From Hyphomonas jannaschiana VP2 (lineage in GTDB: Bacteria; Pseudomonadota; Alphaproteobacteria; Caulobacterales; Hyphomonadaceae): DNA of 64,000 bases. Below the pieces are notes generated by a model. It made no database searches and was not told the origin of the DNA. It saw only the letters and a program-made list of their open reading frames with translations. Below, one piece after another: positions 1 to 9,080 of the stretch (positions are counted from its first letter, which is position 1; each line of letters begins with the position of its first letter). The stretch covers positions 248,001-312,000 of the forward strand of contig NZ_ARYJ01000001.1 of assembly GCF_000685215.1 (NCBI RefSeq). Direction: 5' to 3'. The translations under genes were made by a program, and so were the position numbers.

Positions 1-390
1 GGCGCCCAGTACACAGTGGGCACAGGCATCGTCAGCCCGCGCGCCCGCGCCACAACGATTTCAGTGCTGCTGTTCATTGTCGCCCTGATCGGCAATGGGA
101 TCGGCCCGATGTTCACCGGCTGGATGAGCACGCATTTCATGGTGTCGAGCCTGGCCAGCCAGGGCCTCGCTGACCAGTTCGCCACGTTCGAACCGAAATT
201 CTGCGGCGTGAATGTCGACCAGCTCGGTGCCGACGGCCCGGCCCTCTGCTCGGCCTATGCCGAAGGCCTGCGCCATTCGATGGTCGCCACTGTGATGATC
301 TTCATCGTCGCGGCAGCCTTCTACTTTCTCGCAGCGCGCACGTTCATGCGCGACCGCTACGACCCCGCTGCACCTTCCGGACAAGGATGA
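1..390 (+). CDS. MFS transporter, C-terminal fragment (5' end outside window)
   Basis: The reading frame is open from base 1, so only about the last 129 residues are present. Two hydrophobic helices can be seen (ISVLLFIVALIGNGIGP and VATVMIFIVAAAFYFLA). The segment around GTGIVSPRARATTISV aligns with the corresponding part of the complete MFS gene that follows (GVADARTRATAVALTLF), including the GIGP/GLGP helix and the cysteine-containing loop before the last helix. The two are therefore tandem paralogues. Substrate is unknown. The gap to the next gene is 32 bp, so co-transcription is likely. Confidence 0.85.
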   Translation, partial: GAQYTVGTGIVSPRARATTISVLLFIVALIGNGIGPMFTGWMSTHFMVSSLASQGLADQFATFEPKFCGVNVDQLGADGPALCSAYAEGLRHSMVATVMIFIVAAAFYFLAARTFMRDRYDPAAPSGQG

Positions 391-422
391 TTTCGACCCC
401 GGTAGCTTAACAGGAGACGCCC

Positions 423-1904
423 ATGACTGACGCCGCCTTGACCCGACCGGGACACGAAACGGGATACGGTTCTGCCGGATACCGTGCCTATGTCCTCAGC
501 GCCCTGCTGGTCGTCTACATCTTCAATTTCATCGACCGGTCGATCTTCGCCATCCTGACCGAACCGATGAAGACATCACTGCAGCTGGAAGACTGGCACA
601 TGGGCGTGCTGGGCGGCCTCGCCTTTGCGATCTTCTACACGACACTCGGCATTCCGATTGCGCGCCTCGCCGAACGACGCAGCCGGATCGGCATCATTGT
701 GATTGCCTTGTCCCTGTGGAGCCTGATGACCGTCCTGTGCGGCTTTGCCATGGGCTTCATGTCGCTCTTCCTGTTCCGCCTCATGGTGGGCGTCGGCGAA
801 GCGGGCTGCACGCCGCCGGCCCAGTCCGTCATCGCCGATTATTTCAAACCCTCCAGCCGCGCGACGGCGGCCTCGATCTATGCGCTCGGCGTGCCGCTTG
901 GCGGCATGATTGCCGGCCTCGCGGGTGGCCCGATCAACGACTATGTGACCGGCGACAATGTCCACCACCTGCTGGACAGCTGGGGCTGGACCTGGGCGGT
1001 CGAGATGATCGACTGGAAGAGTTTCGAGGGTTGGCGCATCGCCTTCATCGCCGTCGGCCTGCCGGGCGTTGTGATCGCCGCGATCCTCGGCTTCACCATC
1101 AAAGAGCCGCCGCGTGGCTATACTGATCCGCCGAACGCGTCCGGCATGCCGACAGAGCGCTCAAGCTTTGTAGCCGCCTTCAAGACGCTGATGAAGAAGC
1201 CGACCTATGTGCATGTCGTCACCGGCGCGGCCATCGCCTCCTTTGCCGGCTATGGCATTGCACAATTCTCCACCTCCTTCCTGCGCCGGACCCACGGCCT
1301 CAGCCTGACGGAAGCGGCGCTGATCTTCAGCCTCGTCATCGGCCTTATGGCGGCCATCGGCGTGTTCCTGTCCGGCTTCCTGGCCGACAAGATGTCGGTG
1401 CGCCATCCGAAAGCGCTGTCATGGATGCCGGCGCTCGGCATGGGCCTGTCGGTCCCGCTCTACTGGCTCGGCTACCTCGCCCCGACCGTGCCGCTGATGC
1501 TGCCGCCGCTGATGGCGGCCGCCTTGCTGCACTATTTCTATCTTGGCCCGATGTATGCCGTTTCCACCGGTGTGGCCGACGCCCGCACCCGGGCCACCGC
1601 CGTCGCGCTCACCCTGTTCGCGGTGAACCTGATCGGCATCGGCCTTGGCCCCACCCTGATCGGCATCCTGTCGACATTCCTGAAAACCATGATGCTCGGC
1701 GGATACGACCTCGGCCTGACGCTGGAGATCTGCAAGGATGTGACCGGCCTTCCCGACGCCCAGGCAGCGGCCTGCAACAGCGCCAATGCCCGGGGCCTGC
1801 AATGGTCGATCATCGTCTTCGCCACGCTCTATGGCTGGGCGGCCCTTCATTATCTTTGGGCCGGCAAGACACTGCAGCGTGACATGATCACCCGGTCGGC
1901 TTAA
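423..1904 (+). CDS. MFS transporter (spinster/phthalate-type)
   Basis: A 493-residue major facilitator carrier with about 12 membrane helices. Typical MFS features are the N-terminal IFNFIDRSIFAIL helix, the loop ARLAERRSRIGI between helices 2 and 3, and FRLMVGVGEAGCTPPAQ, which resembles the spinster/hexuronate branch. It is longer than a minimal MFS protein because of a soluble loop at about residues 175-200 and another near 430-455. The start is supported by AGGAGA eight bases upstream. It follows a paralogue in the same direction. The transported compound cannot be read from the sequence. Confidence 0.88.
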   Translation: MTDAALTRPGHETGYGSAGYRAYVLSALLVVYIFNFIDRSIFAILTEPMKTSLQLEDWHMGVLGGLAFAIFYTTLGIPIARLAERRSRIGIIVIALSLWSLMTVLCGFAMGFMSLFLFRLMVGVGEAGCTPPAQSVIADYFKPSSRATAASIYALGVPLGGMIAGLAGGPINDYVTGDNVHHLLDSWGWTWAVEMIDWKSFEGWRIAFIAVGLPGVVIAAILGFTIKEPPRGYTDPPNASGMPTERSSFVAAFKTLMKKPTYVHVVTGAAIASFAGYGIAQFSTSFLRRTHGLSLTEAALIFSLVIGLMAAIGVFLSGFLADKMSVRHPKALSWMPALGMGLSVPLYWLGYLAPTVPLMLPPLMAAALLHYFYLGPMYAVSTGVADARTRATAVALTLFAVNLIGIGLGPTLIGILSTFLKTMMLGGYDLGLTLEICKDVTGLPDAQAAACNSANARGLQWSIIVFATLYGWAALHYLWAGKTLQRDMITRSA

Positions 1905-1913
1905 TCGGGTGGC

Positions 1914-2891
1914 ATGGCTGTCTACACTCAGGTTTCCGACGAGGCGCTCGCCGCCTTCCTAACCGAATACGATCTCGGCGCCGCGCTTTCCTTCAAGGGG
2001 ATCGCGGAGGGCGTCGAGAACTCCAACTATTATCTTGAGACCGAAAAAGGCCGCTTCATCCTCACCCTGTTCGAGAAGCGGGTGAGTGCGGAAGACCTGC
2101 CCTATTTCGTCGCCCTGAAGCAGCATCTCGCCGCCAGGGGCTACCCCTGCCCGTCGCCCATCGCGGCACGGGACGGAAAGGCGCTGCGCACGCTGGAAGG
2201 CCGCCCGGCGCTGATCGTCTCTTTTGTCGATGGTCTCTCCCCCCGCAGGCCGAACGTCACCCAGTGCCGGGAACTCGGCGCCGGCCTTGCCCGCATGCAC
2301 CTCGCCCTCGCCGACTTCGCCATGGAACGCGCGAACAGTCTTGGCCCGGCCGCCTGGCCGCGCCTCTGGACAGGCCGCGAAGCCGATGCCGATGCGCTGC
2401 AGCCCGGCCTCGCCGAGGCCATCGCGGGAGACCTCGCTGCCATCGCCGCCGCAAAACCTGCTGCGCTGAACCTGCCACGCGGCACGATCCATGCGGACCT
2501 GTTCCCCGACAACGCCTTCTTCCTCGGCGACACATTCTCCGGCGCGATCGACTTCTATTTCGCCTGCACCGACGCCCTCGCTTACGACCTCGCCATCTGC
2601 CTCAACGCCTGGGCGTTCGAGGATGGCGGCCGAGATTCCATCGACTATAATTTTTCCAAGGGCGCGGCCCTGATCGCGGGTTATGAAAGCGTGCGGCCAC
2701 TGGAAGCCGCAGAACGCGAGGCCCTGCCTGTTCTTGCCCGTGGCGCGGCGCTGCGTTTCTTCCTGACGCGCCTCGTCGACTGGTCGTCGACACCGGAAGG
2801 TGCCCTCGTAAAGCCCAAAAACCCCCTCGAATATGCCGGACGTCTCGCCTTCCATCGCAAAGTGGAAACGGCGGAAGGCTATGGTGCATGA
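1914..2891 (+). CDS. thrB: Homoserine kinase (APH-fold ThrB)
   Basis: ATP-dependent phosphorylation of L-homoserine in threonine biosynthesis, in the cytosol. This is the aminoglycoside-phosphotransferase-fold ThrB of proteobacteria, not the GHMP-type enzyme. The 325-residue length fits. Visible signatures are GVENSNYYLET near the N terminus, the catalytic loop HADLFPDN starting at His193, and the metal-binding IDFYFACTDALAYDLA segment. The gene starts 9 bp after the MFS gene and its stop overlaps the next start by 4 bp (ATGA), so it is probably translationally coupled. Close linkage of thrB and rnhA, seen here, is familiar in alphaproteobacteria, although three extra genes lie between them. 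Confidence 0.93.
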   Translation: MAVYTQVSDEALAAFLTEYDLGAALSFKGIAEGVENSNYYLETEKGRFILTLFEKRVSAEDLPYFVALKQHLAARGYPCPSPIAARDGKALRTLEGRPALIVSFVDGLSPRRPNVTQCRELGAGLARMHLALADFAMERANSLGPAAWPRLWTGREADADALQPGLAEAIAGDLAAIAAAKPAALNLPRGTIHADLFPDNAFFLGDTFSGAIDFYFACTDALAYDLAICLNAWAFEDGGRDSIDYNFSKGAALIAGYESVRPLEAAEREALPVLARGAALRFFLTRLVDWSSTPEGALVKPKNPLEYAGRLAFHRKVETAEGYGA

Positions 2892-3379
2892 CACGAAACT
2901 GGAAACAGTGGCTGAGGCTCATCCTCGCCGTCCTGTTTGCCCCCATCCTGGCCGCAGGCCTGGTCGCGGCGCTTCTCGCCATCATCATGGTACCTGACCT
3001 GGTCTTCCAGACCGAGATCGACTCCGCCACCTCCCGCCCGGCTACTGCACCGGAGATCATGGCCAGCCTGTTCGGTTTCGGCGCCATCGGCGGCGCGATG
3101 GGAATCGTCCTCGGCTGGCCTGCCATGATCCTTGGCGGCCTGCCGGTGCATGCCTGGCTGGTGCGCAAGGGCCGGACGGACTGGCTGCCCTACGCCCTGA
3201 TTGGCCTCGGTGTTGGAACGATCACCATGCTGATCTATTTCCTCGCCACTGGCAGCTGGCGCGACCCGATGGGCTTGCTGGATGGCGGCCCGCTCCTGCT
3301 GTCCGGCCCGCTGACCGGCTTCCTTGCGGCGAGCCTCTTCTGGCTGATCCGCCTCCCACCCCGGATCCCGGCGCCATGA
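2888..3379 (+). CDS. Hypothetical four-helix membrane protein
   Basis: 163 residues with about four hydrophobic segments: near residues 7-35, 50-78, 95-117 and 130-155. There is no recognisable catalytic motif. The start overlaps the thrB stop (ATGA) and its own stop overlaps the next start in the same way, so the three genes form a coupled unit. It resembles its downstream neighbour in size and helix number, and the two could be distant relatives or partners. No function can be assigned. Confidence 0.7.
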   Translation: MTRNWKQWLRLILAVLFAPILAAGLVAALLAIIMVPDLVFQTEIDSATSRPATAPEIMASLFGFGAIGGAMGIVLGWPAMILGGLPVHAWLVRKGRTDWLPYALIGLGVGTITMLIYFLATGSWRDPMGLLDGGPLLLSGPLTGFLAASLFWLIRLPPRIPAP

Positions 3380-3936
3380 CCGAAGCGCCCGGTTCCAGCC
3401 TGCCCGGCTATGCCGGCCCCGCGACACGGCGCAGTTTCCGGCGGATCAAGCTCGGCCTGTTCCTGTCCTCGCTGGCCGCTTGCCTGTTCGTCACCCTCAT
3501 CGGTGTCGTCTGCACACGCATCATGGCGCTGGCGATGGGCATCACCGGCGCGGCGACCAATTTCGACATGCTGAGCAGCGGCGGCTTCCTCGGCGGGATG
3601 AGCGGCGCGTTCCAGCTGGCGAGCTATAATTTCCTGCTCTTCATGATCAATGTGCCCGCGGCGTGGCTGGCCCTCGGCTTTTCCATCGGGCGGTTTCCGT
3701 ATCGTGGCATCATGCACCGCAAGCCCTACCTCCGCTGGGGCAGTATCTGGGGCGCCATCCTCGTCGGCGGCACGACCGGCTTTTTCGGCACGCTTGCCAG
3801 CATTCCGAGTGGCCTCGGCGCGTTGACCGGCGGCGTCTTCATCGGCGCGCTCGCAGGGGCGCTCTGCGGCTGGCTGTTCCATGCCATCGTGAAGCCCGCC
3901 AACCAGCTCGCCGATGTGGATATCGACGTCTTCTGA
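3376..3936 (+). CDS. Hypothetical four-helix membrane protein
   Basis: 186 residues. A polar N-terminal tail of about 25 residues is followed by four hydrophobic segments (about 27-60, 75-105, 118-142 and 150-170). The Gly-rich helices WGAILVGGTTGFFGTL and GVFIGALAGALCGWLF suggest tight helix packing. Its start overlaps the preceding gene by 4 bp. No conserved family was recognised; it is the last gene of the thrB-led unit. Confidence 0.7.
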   Translation: MTEAPGSSLPGYAGPATRRSFRRIKLGLFLSSLAACLFVTLIGVVCTRIMALAMGITGAATNFDMLSSGGFLGGMSGAFQLASYNFLLFMINVPAAWLALGFSIGRFPYRGIMHRKPYLRWGSIWGAILVGGTTGFFGTLASIPSGLGALTGGVFIGALAGALCGWLFHAIVKPANQLADVDIDVF

Positions 3937-3995
3937 GACTTGAAAATTTCTCCTTTTGGTAGTATTTCTTACCCCCAATGATGGGAGGCTCAAGT

Positions 3996-4406
3996 ATGAA
4001 ACGCTTGGCTTTCGCGCTGGCGTCCCTGCCCCTTCTGGCCACCGGAACTGCCGCCGCTCAGACAGCCTGCTTCAGGGTGAACTGCCCGCCGCCGGATGCG
4101 GCCGGTCTGGGAGATACCGGCTTTTACGACTTTTACCGCGGGCTCTGGAACCTCGATCTCTACAGCGCCCGGACGCAGTGGAGTCTCTCCCAGGCAGACC
4201 CTTTCGAAAAGAATGAGGAATGCGTCGCGGCCTGTCGCCAGGCATACCTTCAGAACATCGCTGTCTGCCAGTCCGTCCATGGGACGCCCGAGATGAACGA
4301 GGATCCGGCCAATGCCCAGTCACGGCTGAATTGCGTGGATGCCATGCGCCAGCAGGAGATCCAGTGCATCAGCCCGTATACGCTGATGAACTGCCCATCC
4401 AGCTAA
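3996..4406 (+). CDS. Secreted Cys-rich hypothetical protein
   Basis: 136 residues with a Sec signal peptide ([22 protein letters not shown]), probably cleaved after AAAQ or AA-AQ. The mature part holds eight cysteines in spaced pairs (ACFRVNC, ECVAAC, VC, NC, QC, NC), suggesting a disulfide-bonded periplasmic protein. The start at 3996 is preferred over the upstream ATG at 3978 because GGGAGG lies eight bases before it and the signal peptide begins there. No family recognised. Confidence 0.7.
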   Translation: MKRLAFALASLPLLATGTAAAQTACFRVNCPPPDAAGLGDTGFYDFYRGLWNLDLYSARTQWSLSQADPFEKNEECVAACRQAYLQNIAVCQSVHGTPEMNEDPANAQSRLNCVDAMRQQEIQCISPYTLMNCPSS

Positions 4407-4449
4407 CGCCGCGCTTGACGGCCCCGCCGAAGTTCATCACCTGAGGGCG

Positions 4450-4893
4450 ATGACCGATCTTATCGAAATCTGGACCGATGGCGCCTGCAGCGGCAATCCC
4501 GGCCCCGGCGGCTGGGGCGCGCTGATGCGCTGGAACGGCCATGAGAAAGAGCTGTGGGGCGGCGACAAGGCCACCACCAACAACCGCATGGAAATGCAGG
4601 CCGTGATCGAAGCGCTGAACGCGCTGAAGAAGCCGTCAAAGATCACGCTGCACGTCGATTCCACCTATGTGAAAGACGGCCTGACCAAGTGGATCCATGG
4701 CTGGAAACGCAATGGATGGAAAACCGCCGCCAAGAAGCCGGTCAAGAATCAGGACCTCTGGATGGCGATGGACGAAGCCTGCCAGCGCCACGACATCACC
4801 TGGAAATGGGTGAAGGGCCATGACGGCGACCCAGGCAACGAAAAGGCCGACGAACTCGCCCGCCGCGGCACGGACGAAGCGCGCGGGCGCTAG
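4450..4893 (+). CDS. rnhA: Ribonuclease HI
   Basis: Cleaves the RNA strand of RNA-DNA hybrids and removes R-loops and primers. The 147-residue protein keeps all catalytic acids at the same numbers as the E. coli enzyme: Asp10 ([11 protein letters not shown]), Glu48 (NNRMEM), Asp70 (HVDSTYV) and Asp134 (NEKADELA), with His124 in VKGHDG. The basic handle region ([17 protein letters not shown]) is also present. Its end overlaps the stop of the convergent mnmH gene by 4 bp. Confidence 0.96.
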   Translation: MTDLIEIWTDGACSGNPGPGGWGALMRWNGHEKELWGGDKATTNNRMEMQAVIEALNALKKPSKITLHVDSTYVKDGLTKWIHGWKRNGWKTAAKKPVKNQDLWMAMDEACQRHDITWKWVKGHDGDPGNEKADELARRGTDEARGR

Positions 4894-5939
4894 ACCAGAA
4901 GCTGCGCAGCGGCGGCCCTGAAATCGTCTTCGCCAGTGCCGGTCATCTCGATCACTGTCTCAGGGGCATCCTCCCGCCGCTTGCGGCTGCGGGCGTAGAG
5001 CGGGTCGTAATGCTGTTGCATCAGCTGGCGCGCCAGTTCGGTGAAATTCTTCTGCGCGGCGAGATCCAGCCAGGCCTCGATCGTCTCCTTTGACTGGATG
5101 CCTTTCAGCTTCCCGATCGCGGCGGAGAGGCGCGGCGCTTCCGCGATAATATCCGCATACGTCCGGACAAGGTAATCCGCCCGCACGCCGAGGCTCATAT
5201 GCATCTCAATGCGGGGCGCGGCCAGCATGCTCCGCCACAGGCGCCTTGGCACGCGGCGGCGGCCGACCAGTGCCGACTCCGCCTCCACGAAGACCGGCTT
5301 CGACAGATCCATGCGGCGCAGCTGGTCCCAGATCTCGGTCTCGAACATGCGCTGCGCAGGCTGGGCGCCGTCGACATCGCCAAAGGCAGAGCCGCGATGA
5401 TTGGCGAGGCCTTCCAGATCCAGCACCTGCCCGCCCTGCTCTGCCAGCGCGTGCAGCAGCGCCGTCTTGCCCGTGCCGGTCTGCCCGTCGATCAGATGCA
5501 CCGGCAGCAGCGGCGCGTCGCAGTCGAGCCCGGTCACCACTTCCCGCCGCCAGGTGCGGTAGCCGCCCTTCACCACGCCTGTCGGCCAGCCGACAGAGGA
5601 CAGGATCGTCGCCATTGCATTCGACCGCATGCCGCCGCGCCAGCAATAGACAAGCGGCCGCCAGCTTTTCGGCTTGTCGGCCAGCGCCGTCTCCAGATGG
5701 ATGGCAATGTTGCGCGCCACGAGCGCCCCGCCGACACGGTTGGCGCGGAACGGGCTCTCCTGCTTGTAGATCGTGCCAACTTCTGCACGCTCGGCATTCG
5801 ACAGGACCGGCAGGCTGATCGCGCCCGGCATATGATCGTCCGCAAACTCGGCCGGCGAGCGCACATCGATGATGGCGTCATAACGGGCGAGATTATCCGG
5901 GCTGAGATCGGTGACGGTTTCAAGATAAGGCATCTCCAT
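4890..5939 (-). CDS. mnmH: tRNA 2-selenouridine synthase
   Basis: Replaces sulfur with selenium in 2-thiouridine at the wobble position of certain tRNAs, using selenophosphate. 349 residues: an N-terminal rhodanese domain (about 10-135) with the active Cys99 in [10 protein letters not shown], then a P-loop domain with GQTGTGKT at 152-159. It lies divergent from selD, which makes the selenophosphate it needs, with only 62 bp between the starts; the two promoters must share that gap. The older name is SelU/YbbB. ATG codons at 5939 and 5933 are both possible starts. Confidence 0.94.
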   Translation of the reverse strand: MEMPYLETVTDLSPDNLARYDAIIDVRSPAEFADDHMPGAISLPVLSNAERAEVGTIYKQESPFRANRVGGALVARNIAIHLETALADKPKSWRPLVYCWRGGMRSNAMATILSSVGWPTGVVKGGYRTWRREVVTGLDCDAPLLPVHLIDGQTGTGKTALLHALAEQGGQVLDLEGLANHRGSAFGDVDGAQPAQRMFETEIWDQLRRMDLSKPVFVEAESALVGRRRVPRRLWRSMLAAPRIEMHMSLGVRADYLVRTYADIIAEAPRLSAAIGKLKGIQSKETIEAWLDLAAQKNFTELARQLMQQHYDPLYARSRKRREDAPETVIEMTGTGEDDFRAAAAQLLV

Positions 5940-6001
5940 GAGAGGTATCAGGTTTTCCCCGCTGCGCCAGAGCGTTAGACTGCTCCAAACCGGAGGAATC
6001 C

Positions 6002-7048
6002 ATGGCAGACACGCTCACTGAACCGCGCCTCACCTCTCTCGCCCATGGCGGCGGATGCGGCTGCAAGCTCGCGCCCAATGTGCTGGCTGACATTCTATCA
6101 GACATGCCGCTCGCCATCGGCTCAAAAGACCTGCTGGTCGACGCTGGCACCAGCGACGATGCGGCCGTCTACAAGATCAACGAGACGACAGCGCTGGTGG
6201 CCACGACGGACTTCTTTACCCCCATCGTGGATGACCCGCACACGTTCGGGCGGATTGCAGCAACGAACGCGCTCTCCGATGTCTTTGCCATGGGCGCGAA
6301 GCCGATTTTCTCGCTCGCCATTGTCGGCATGCCCATCGGGCAGATTTCGCCGGAGACGATCCGCGCGATCCTCGCCGGTGGCCAGTCCGTGGCGGAGACT
6401 GCCGGTGCCCCGGTTGCTGGCGGGCATTCCATCGACGCGGCGGAACCGATCTATGGCCTCGTCGCCATGGGGCTCGTCGATCCCTCGCGCATTCTGATGA
6501 ACTCGAATGCGAAAGCAGGCGATGTGCTGATCCTCGGCAAGCCGCTCGGCATCGGCATCTATTCCGCCGCGCTGAAGCGGGAAATCCTGGAACCGGCCCA
6601 GTATGAAGAGATGATCGCCTCCACGACGCGGCTGAACACGCCGGGTACGGATCTTTCCGCCATGGACGGCGTGCACGCTGCGACAGATGTGACAGGCTTC
6701 GGCCTGATCGGCCATGGCAGCGAAATGGCGCGCGGCGCGGGCGTGTCGCTGGTCATCGAAAAGGCAAAAGTGCCGGTGTTCGACGGTGCCCGGAAGCTCG
6801 CTGAAGACGGCGTAAAAACCGGCGCATCCGGCCGCAACTGGGACTCGGTCAAACACCTTGTCACGGGTGACATGACAGACGTGGAGCGCGACCTGCTCTG
6901 CGACCCGCAGACCAGCGGCGGCCTGCTCGTCTCCTGCGCGCCGGACGTGGCAGAGGATGTGCTCGCCCTCTTCGCCCGGCACGGCCACGACGCCGCCGCC
7001 ATTGTCGGCCGTGTCGAGGCGGGGGCGCCTTCGGTTCAGGTCATCTGA
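6002..7048 (+). CDS. selD: Selenide, water dikinase (selenophosphate synthase)
   Basis: Makes selenophosphate from selenide and ATP. 348 residues with an AIRS/PurM-like fold. The N-terminal glycine-rich loop HGGGCGCK carries Cys19 and Lys22, the positions essential in E. coli SelD; this copy uses cysteine, encoded by an ordinary codon, not selenocysteine. Further family markers are DDAAVYKI, TTDFFTPIVDDP, AGGHSIDA and DPQTSGGLL. GGAGG lies just upstream of the start. It pairs with divergent mnmH, indicating selenium use for tRNA modification; selA/selB/selC are not in this window. Confidence 0.96.
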   Translation: MADTLTEPRLTSLAHGGGCGCKLAPNVLADILSDMPLAIGSKDLLVDAGTSDDAAVYKINETTALVATTDFFTPIVDDPHTFGRIAATNALSDVFAMGAKPIFSLAIVGMPIGQISPETIRAILAGGQSVAETAGAPVAGGHSIDAAEPIYGLVAMGLVDPSRILMNSNAKAGDVLILGKPLGIGIYSAALKREILEPAQYEEMIASTTRLNTPGTDLSAMDGVHAATDVTGFGLIGHGSEMARGAGVSLVIEKAKVPVFDGARKLAEDGVKTGASGRNWDSVKHLVTGDMTDVERDLLCDPQTSGGLLVSCAPDVAEDVLALFARHGHDAAAIVGRVEAGAPSVQVI

Positions 7049-7060
7049 TCCGCCACCTGA

Positions 7061-7477
7061 TCAGGGGGCGCACAGCCCCTCTTCCCGGACAAGATCGCGC
7101 CGTACCCGGTCGACATATTCGCCGGCCGTTTCGAATTCGGCTTTCGTCACGCTGAACTCGGACTCTGCGCTGCTATCGTCGAGCAGGTTCGCCGCCTCTT
7201 CGAGGCCGAGGCCGCGTTCCTCACGCAGATCGGCCAGAATTTGCGTCACCTTGAGAATGGCCGCCTTGTCGTCCGCACTCTGCGTGCTCAGCCCCTTGGT
7301 ATAGCAGGCGCAATAGTCGGCAACGCTTTTGCCCTCGCGCGCCAGGTCCGGCTCGACCTCGGCATCGCCGCTGAGCATGGTGGTACAGATGGCGGCCGGG
7401 TTTCCACCCGCCGATGTGGACACGCCGCACGCCGCGAGCAGCGCGCAGGCAGAAGCCAGAATTGAAAGCCGTTTCAT
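7061..7477 (-). CDS. Small lipoprotein, paralogue of the next gene
   Basis: 138 residues with a lipoprotein signal peptide: MKRLSILASACALLAAC, lipobox LAAC with Cys17. The mature part has a CACY motif and an acidic helical C-terminal half. It shares with the gene directly upstream a pattern of the form A-x-C-x-T-M-x-SGD, then CACY, then a helical stretch with ILADLR/IIEMRDG, so the two are a tandem duplication. The start has AAGGAA upstream. Function is unknown; probably anchored to the outer membrane. Confidence 0.75.
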   Translation of the reverse strand: MKRLSILASACALLAACGVSTSAGGNPAAICTTMLSGDAEVEPDLAREGKSVADYCACYTKGLSTQSADDKAAILKVTQILADLREERGLGLEEAANLLDDSSAESEFSVTKAEFETAGEYVDRVRRDLVREEGLCAP

Positions 7478-7494
7478 GTGATTTCCTTTGAGGG

Positions 7495-7929
7495 TCAGGA
7501 CGCGCGGCAGCTCGCCGGATCGCGGCGGGCTTTCGACATCGCATCCTCGACCGGTTGGGCGCCCCGTTTCATGCGCTCTTCGGTGAGGCCATAGAGGCTG
7601 CCGTCCCGGTCATCCTCCATGAGTTCAGCCACATCCTCGGTGGAGAGGCCCGTGCCGTCCCGCATCTCGATGATCTTCGTCATCAGCGCATGATTGTCGG
7701 CACGGGTTTCCTCATCCAGCCCGGCTTCAATCTGCACATAGCAGGCGCAGAGATCATCCAGCGTTGCCCCGCGATTGGTGATGCGCAGCTCCAGCTGCGT
7801 GTCGCCGGAGACCATTGTCTGGCACAGCGCAAGCGGCTGCACAGCCTGCTCCGCCGGCGTGCTGGCACAGGCCGCAAGCGCGAACCCGGCCAGCAGGCTG
7901 GCGGATGTTTTACGTTTTCCCCACCGCAT
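7495..7929 (-). CDS. Small lipoprotein, paralogue of the previous gene
   Basis: 144 residues. MRWGKRKTSASLLAGFALAAC is a lipoprotein signal with lipobox LAAC at Cys21. Shared signatures with its neighbour are ALCQTMVSGD, DLCACYVQ and a C-terminal acidic helix (VAELMEDDRDG). The genes are 17 bp apart in the same direction and probably co-transcribed. The conserved cysteines outside the lipobox could form a disulfide. No known family was recognised. Confidence 0.73.
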   Translation of the reverse strand: MRWGKRKTSASLLAGFALAACASTPAEQAVQPLALCQTMVSGDTQLELRITNRGATLDDLCACYVQIEAGLDEETRADNHALMTKIIEMRDGTGLSTEDVAELMEDDRDGSLYGLTEERMKRGAQPVEDAMSKARRDPASCRAS

Positions 7930-7948
7930 ACGGATCAGGCCCCGCCGA

Positions 7949-8938
7949 TCAGGCCGGAACCTTGCCGGCCAGCATGCCCATCATCTGGTTGGAGATGATG
8001 TCTTCAGCTTCAGCCATGATCCGGTCGATCAGTTCCTTACAGGTCGGGATGTCGTGGATCAGGCCCGCGACCATGCCGCAGCTCCACGCGCCGGCATCCA
8101 TTTCGCCATTGACCATGATCTTCGGATAGACGCCGGCCACTTCATCGATGATGTCTTCGAACTTGATGTCGGCGCCAAGGCGCTTCTCTTTCTCAAGCAG
8201 GCTCTGCACGCCTGCATTGTTCAGCACACGCTCGGTATTGCGCAGCGGGCGCATGACGAGGCGGGTGTCGAGTTCGGACGCGGCGAGGATCGCCTGTTTC
8301 ACATTCTCGTGCACCGGGGCTTCCTTCGTCGCGATGAAGCGCGTGCCCATGTTCATGCCCTGTGCCCCGAAGGCCAGCGAAGCAACCAGCGAACGGCCAT
8401 CGGCCTGACCGCCGGAGGACACGAACGGGATCTCCAGTTCATCTGCGGCGCGCGGCAGCAGGATGAAGTTCGGCACGTCGTCCTCACCCGGGTGGCCGCC
8501 GCATTCGAAGCCATCGACCGAGACGGCATCGCAGCCGATCGACTGGGCCTTCAGCGCGTGACGCACGGCAGTACATTTGTGGATCACTTTGATCCCGGCG
8601 TCATGAAGGGCCGGCAGCACGGCAGACGGGTTGTTACCGGCCGTCTCGACCACTTTGACGCCGCCCTTGATGACGGCCTCGACGATACCCGGATAGTCCG
8701 GCGGCGTGGTCGACGGCAGGAAGGTGATGTTCACGCCGAACGGCTTGTCGGTCATGTCCTTGCAGCGGGCGATCTCATTGGCGAGGTCGGCCGGCGTTTT
8801 CTGGGTGAGCGCCGTGATGATGCCCAGCCCGCCCGCATTCGAAACGGCCGCGGCCATTTCCGCAAAGCCGACATAGTGCATGCCGCCCTGGATAATGGGG
8901 TGCTCGATGCCGAACATCTCGGTGATCTTGGTCTTCAT
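7949..8938 (-). CDS. Nitronate monooxygenase family protein (FMN TIM barrel)
   Basis: 329 residues of the 2-nitropropane dioxygenase/NMO family, which oxidises nitronates with FMN and oxygen; some members are enoyl reductases. N-terminal GIEHPIIQGGMHYVGFAEMA and NAGGLGIITAL are the family opening. GFECGGHPGEDD and SSGGQADGRSL contribute to the phosphate/FMN site, followed by GAQGMNMGTRFIAT. The strong GGAGGAG before the ATG supports the start. Substrate is not decided by sequence. It runs in the same direction as the two lipoproteins but is transcribed first. Confidence 0.88.
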   Translation of the reverse strand: MKTKITEMFGIEHPIIQGGMHYVGFAEMAAAVSNAGGLGIITALTQKTPADLANEIARCKDMTDKPFGVNITFLPSTTPPDYPGIVEAVIKGGVKVVETAGNNPSAVLPALHDAGIKVIHKCTAVRHALKAQSIGCDAVSVDGFECGGHPGEDDVPNFILLPRAADELEIPFVSSGGQADGRSLVASLAFGAQGMNMGTRFIATKEAPVHENVKQAILAASELDTRLVMRPLRNTERVLNNAGVQSLLEKEKRLGADIKFEDIIDEVAGVYPKIMVNGEMDAGAWSCGMVAGLIHDIPTCKELIDRIMAEAEDIISNQMMGMLAGKVPA

Positions 8939-9080
8939 GGAATGTCTCCTCCAGTCACGGTTTGCCCGTATCCTTGGAGGAATCAGCCTGTTCCGGCAAG
9001 AGTGACGAAAGGGAACCCTCCCGGCCCGTTATTATGAGACAGCGATAGACATCTCCGCCGGTTTGACGGACAAAAGCGCC

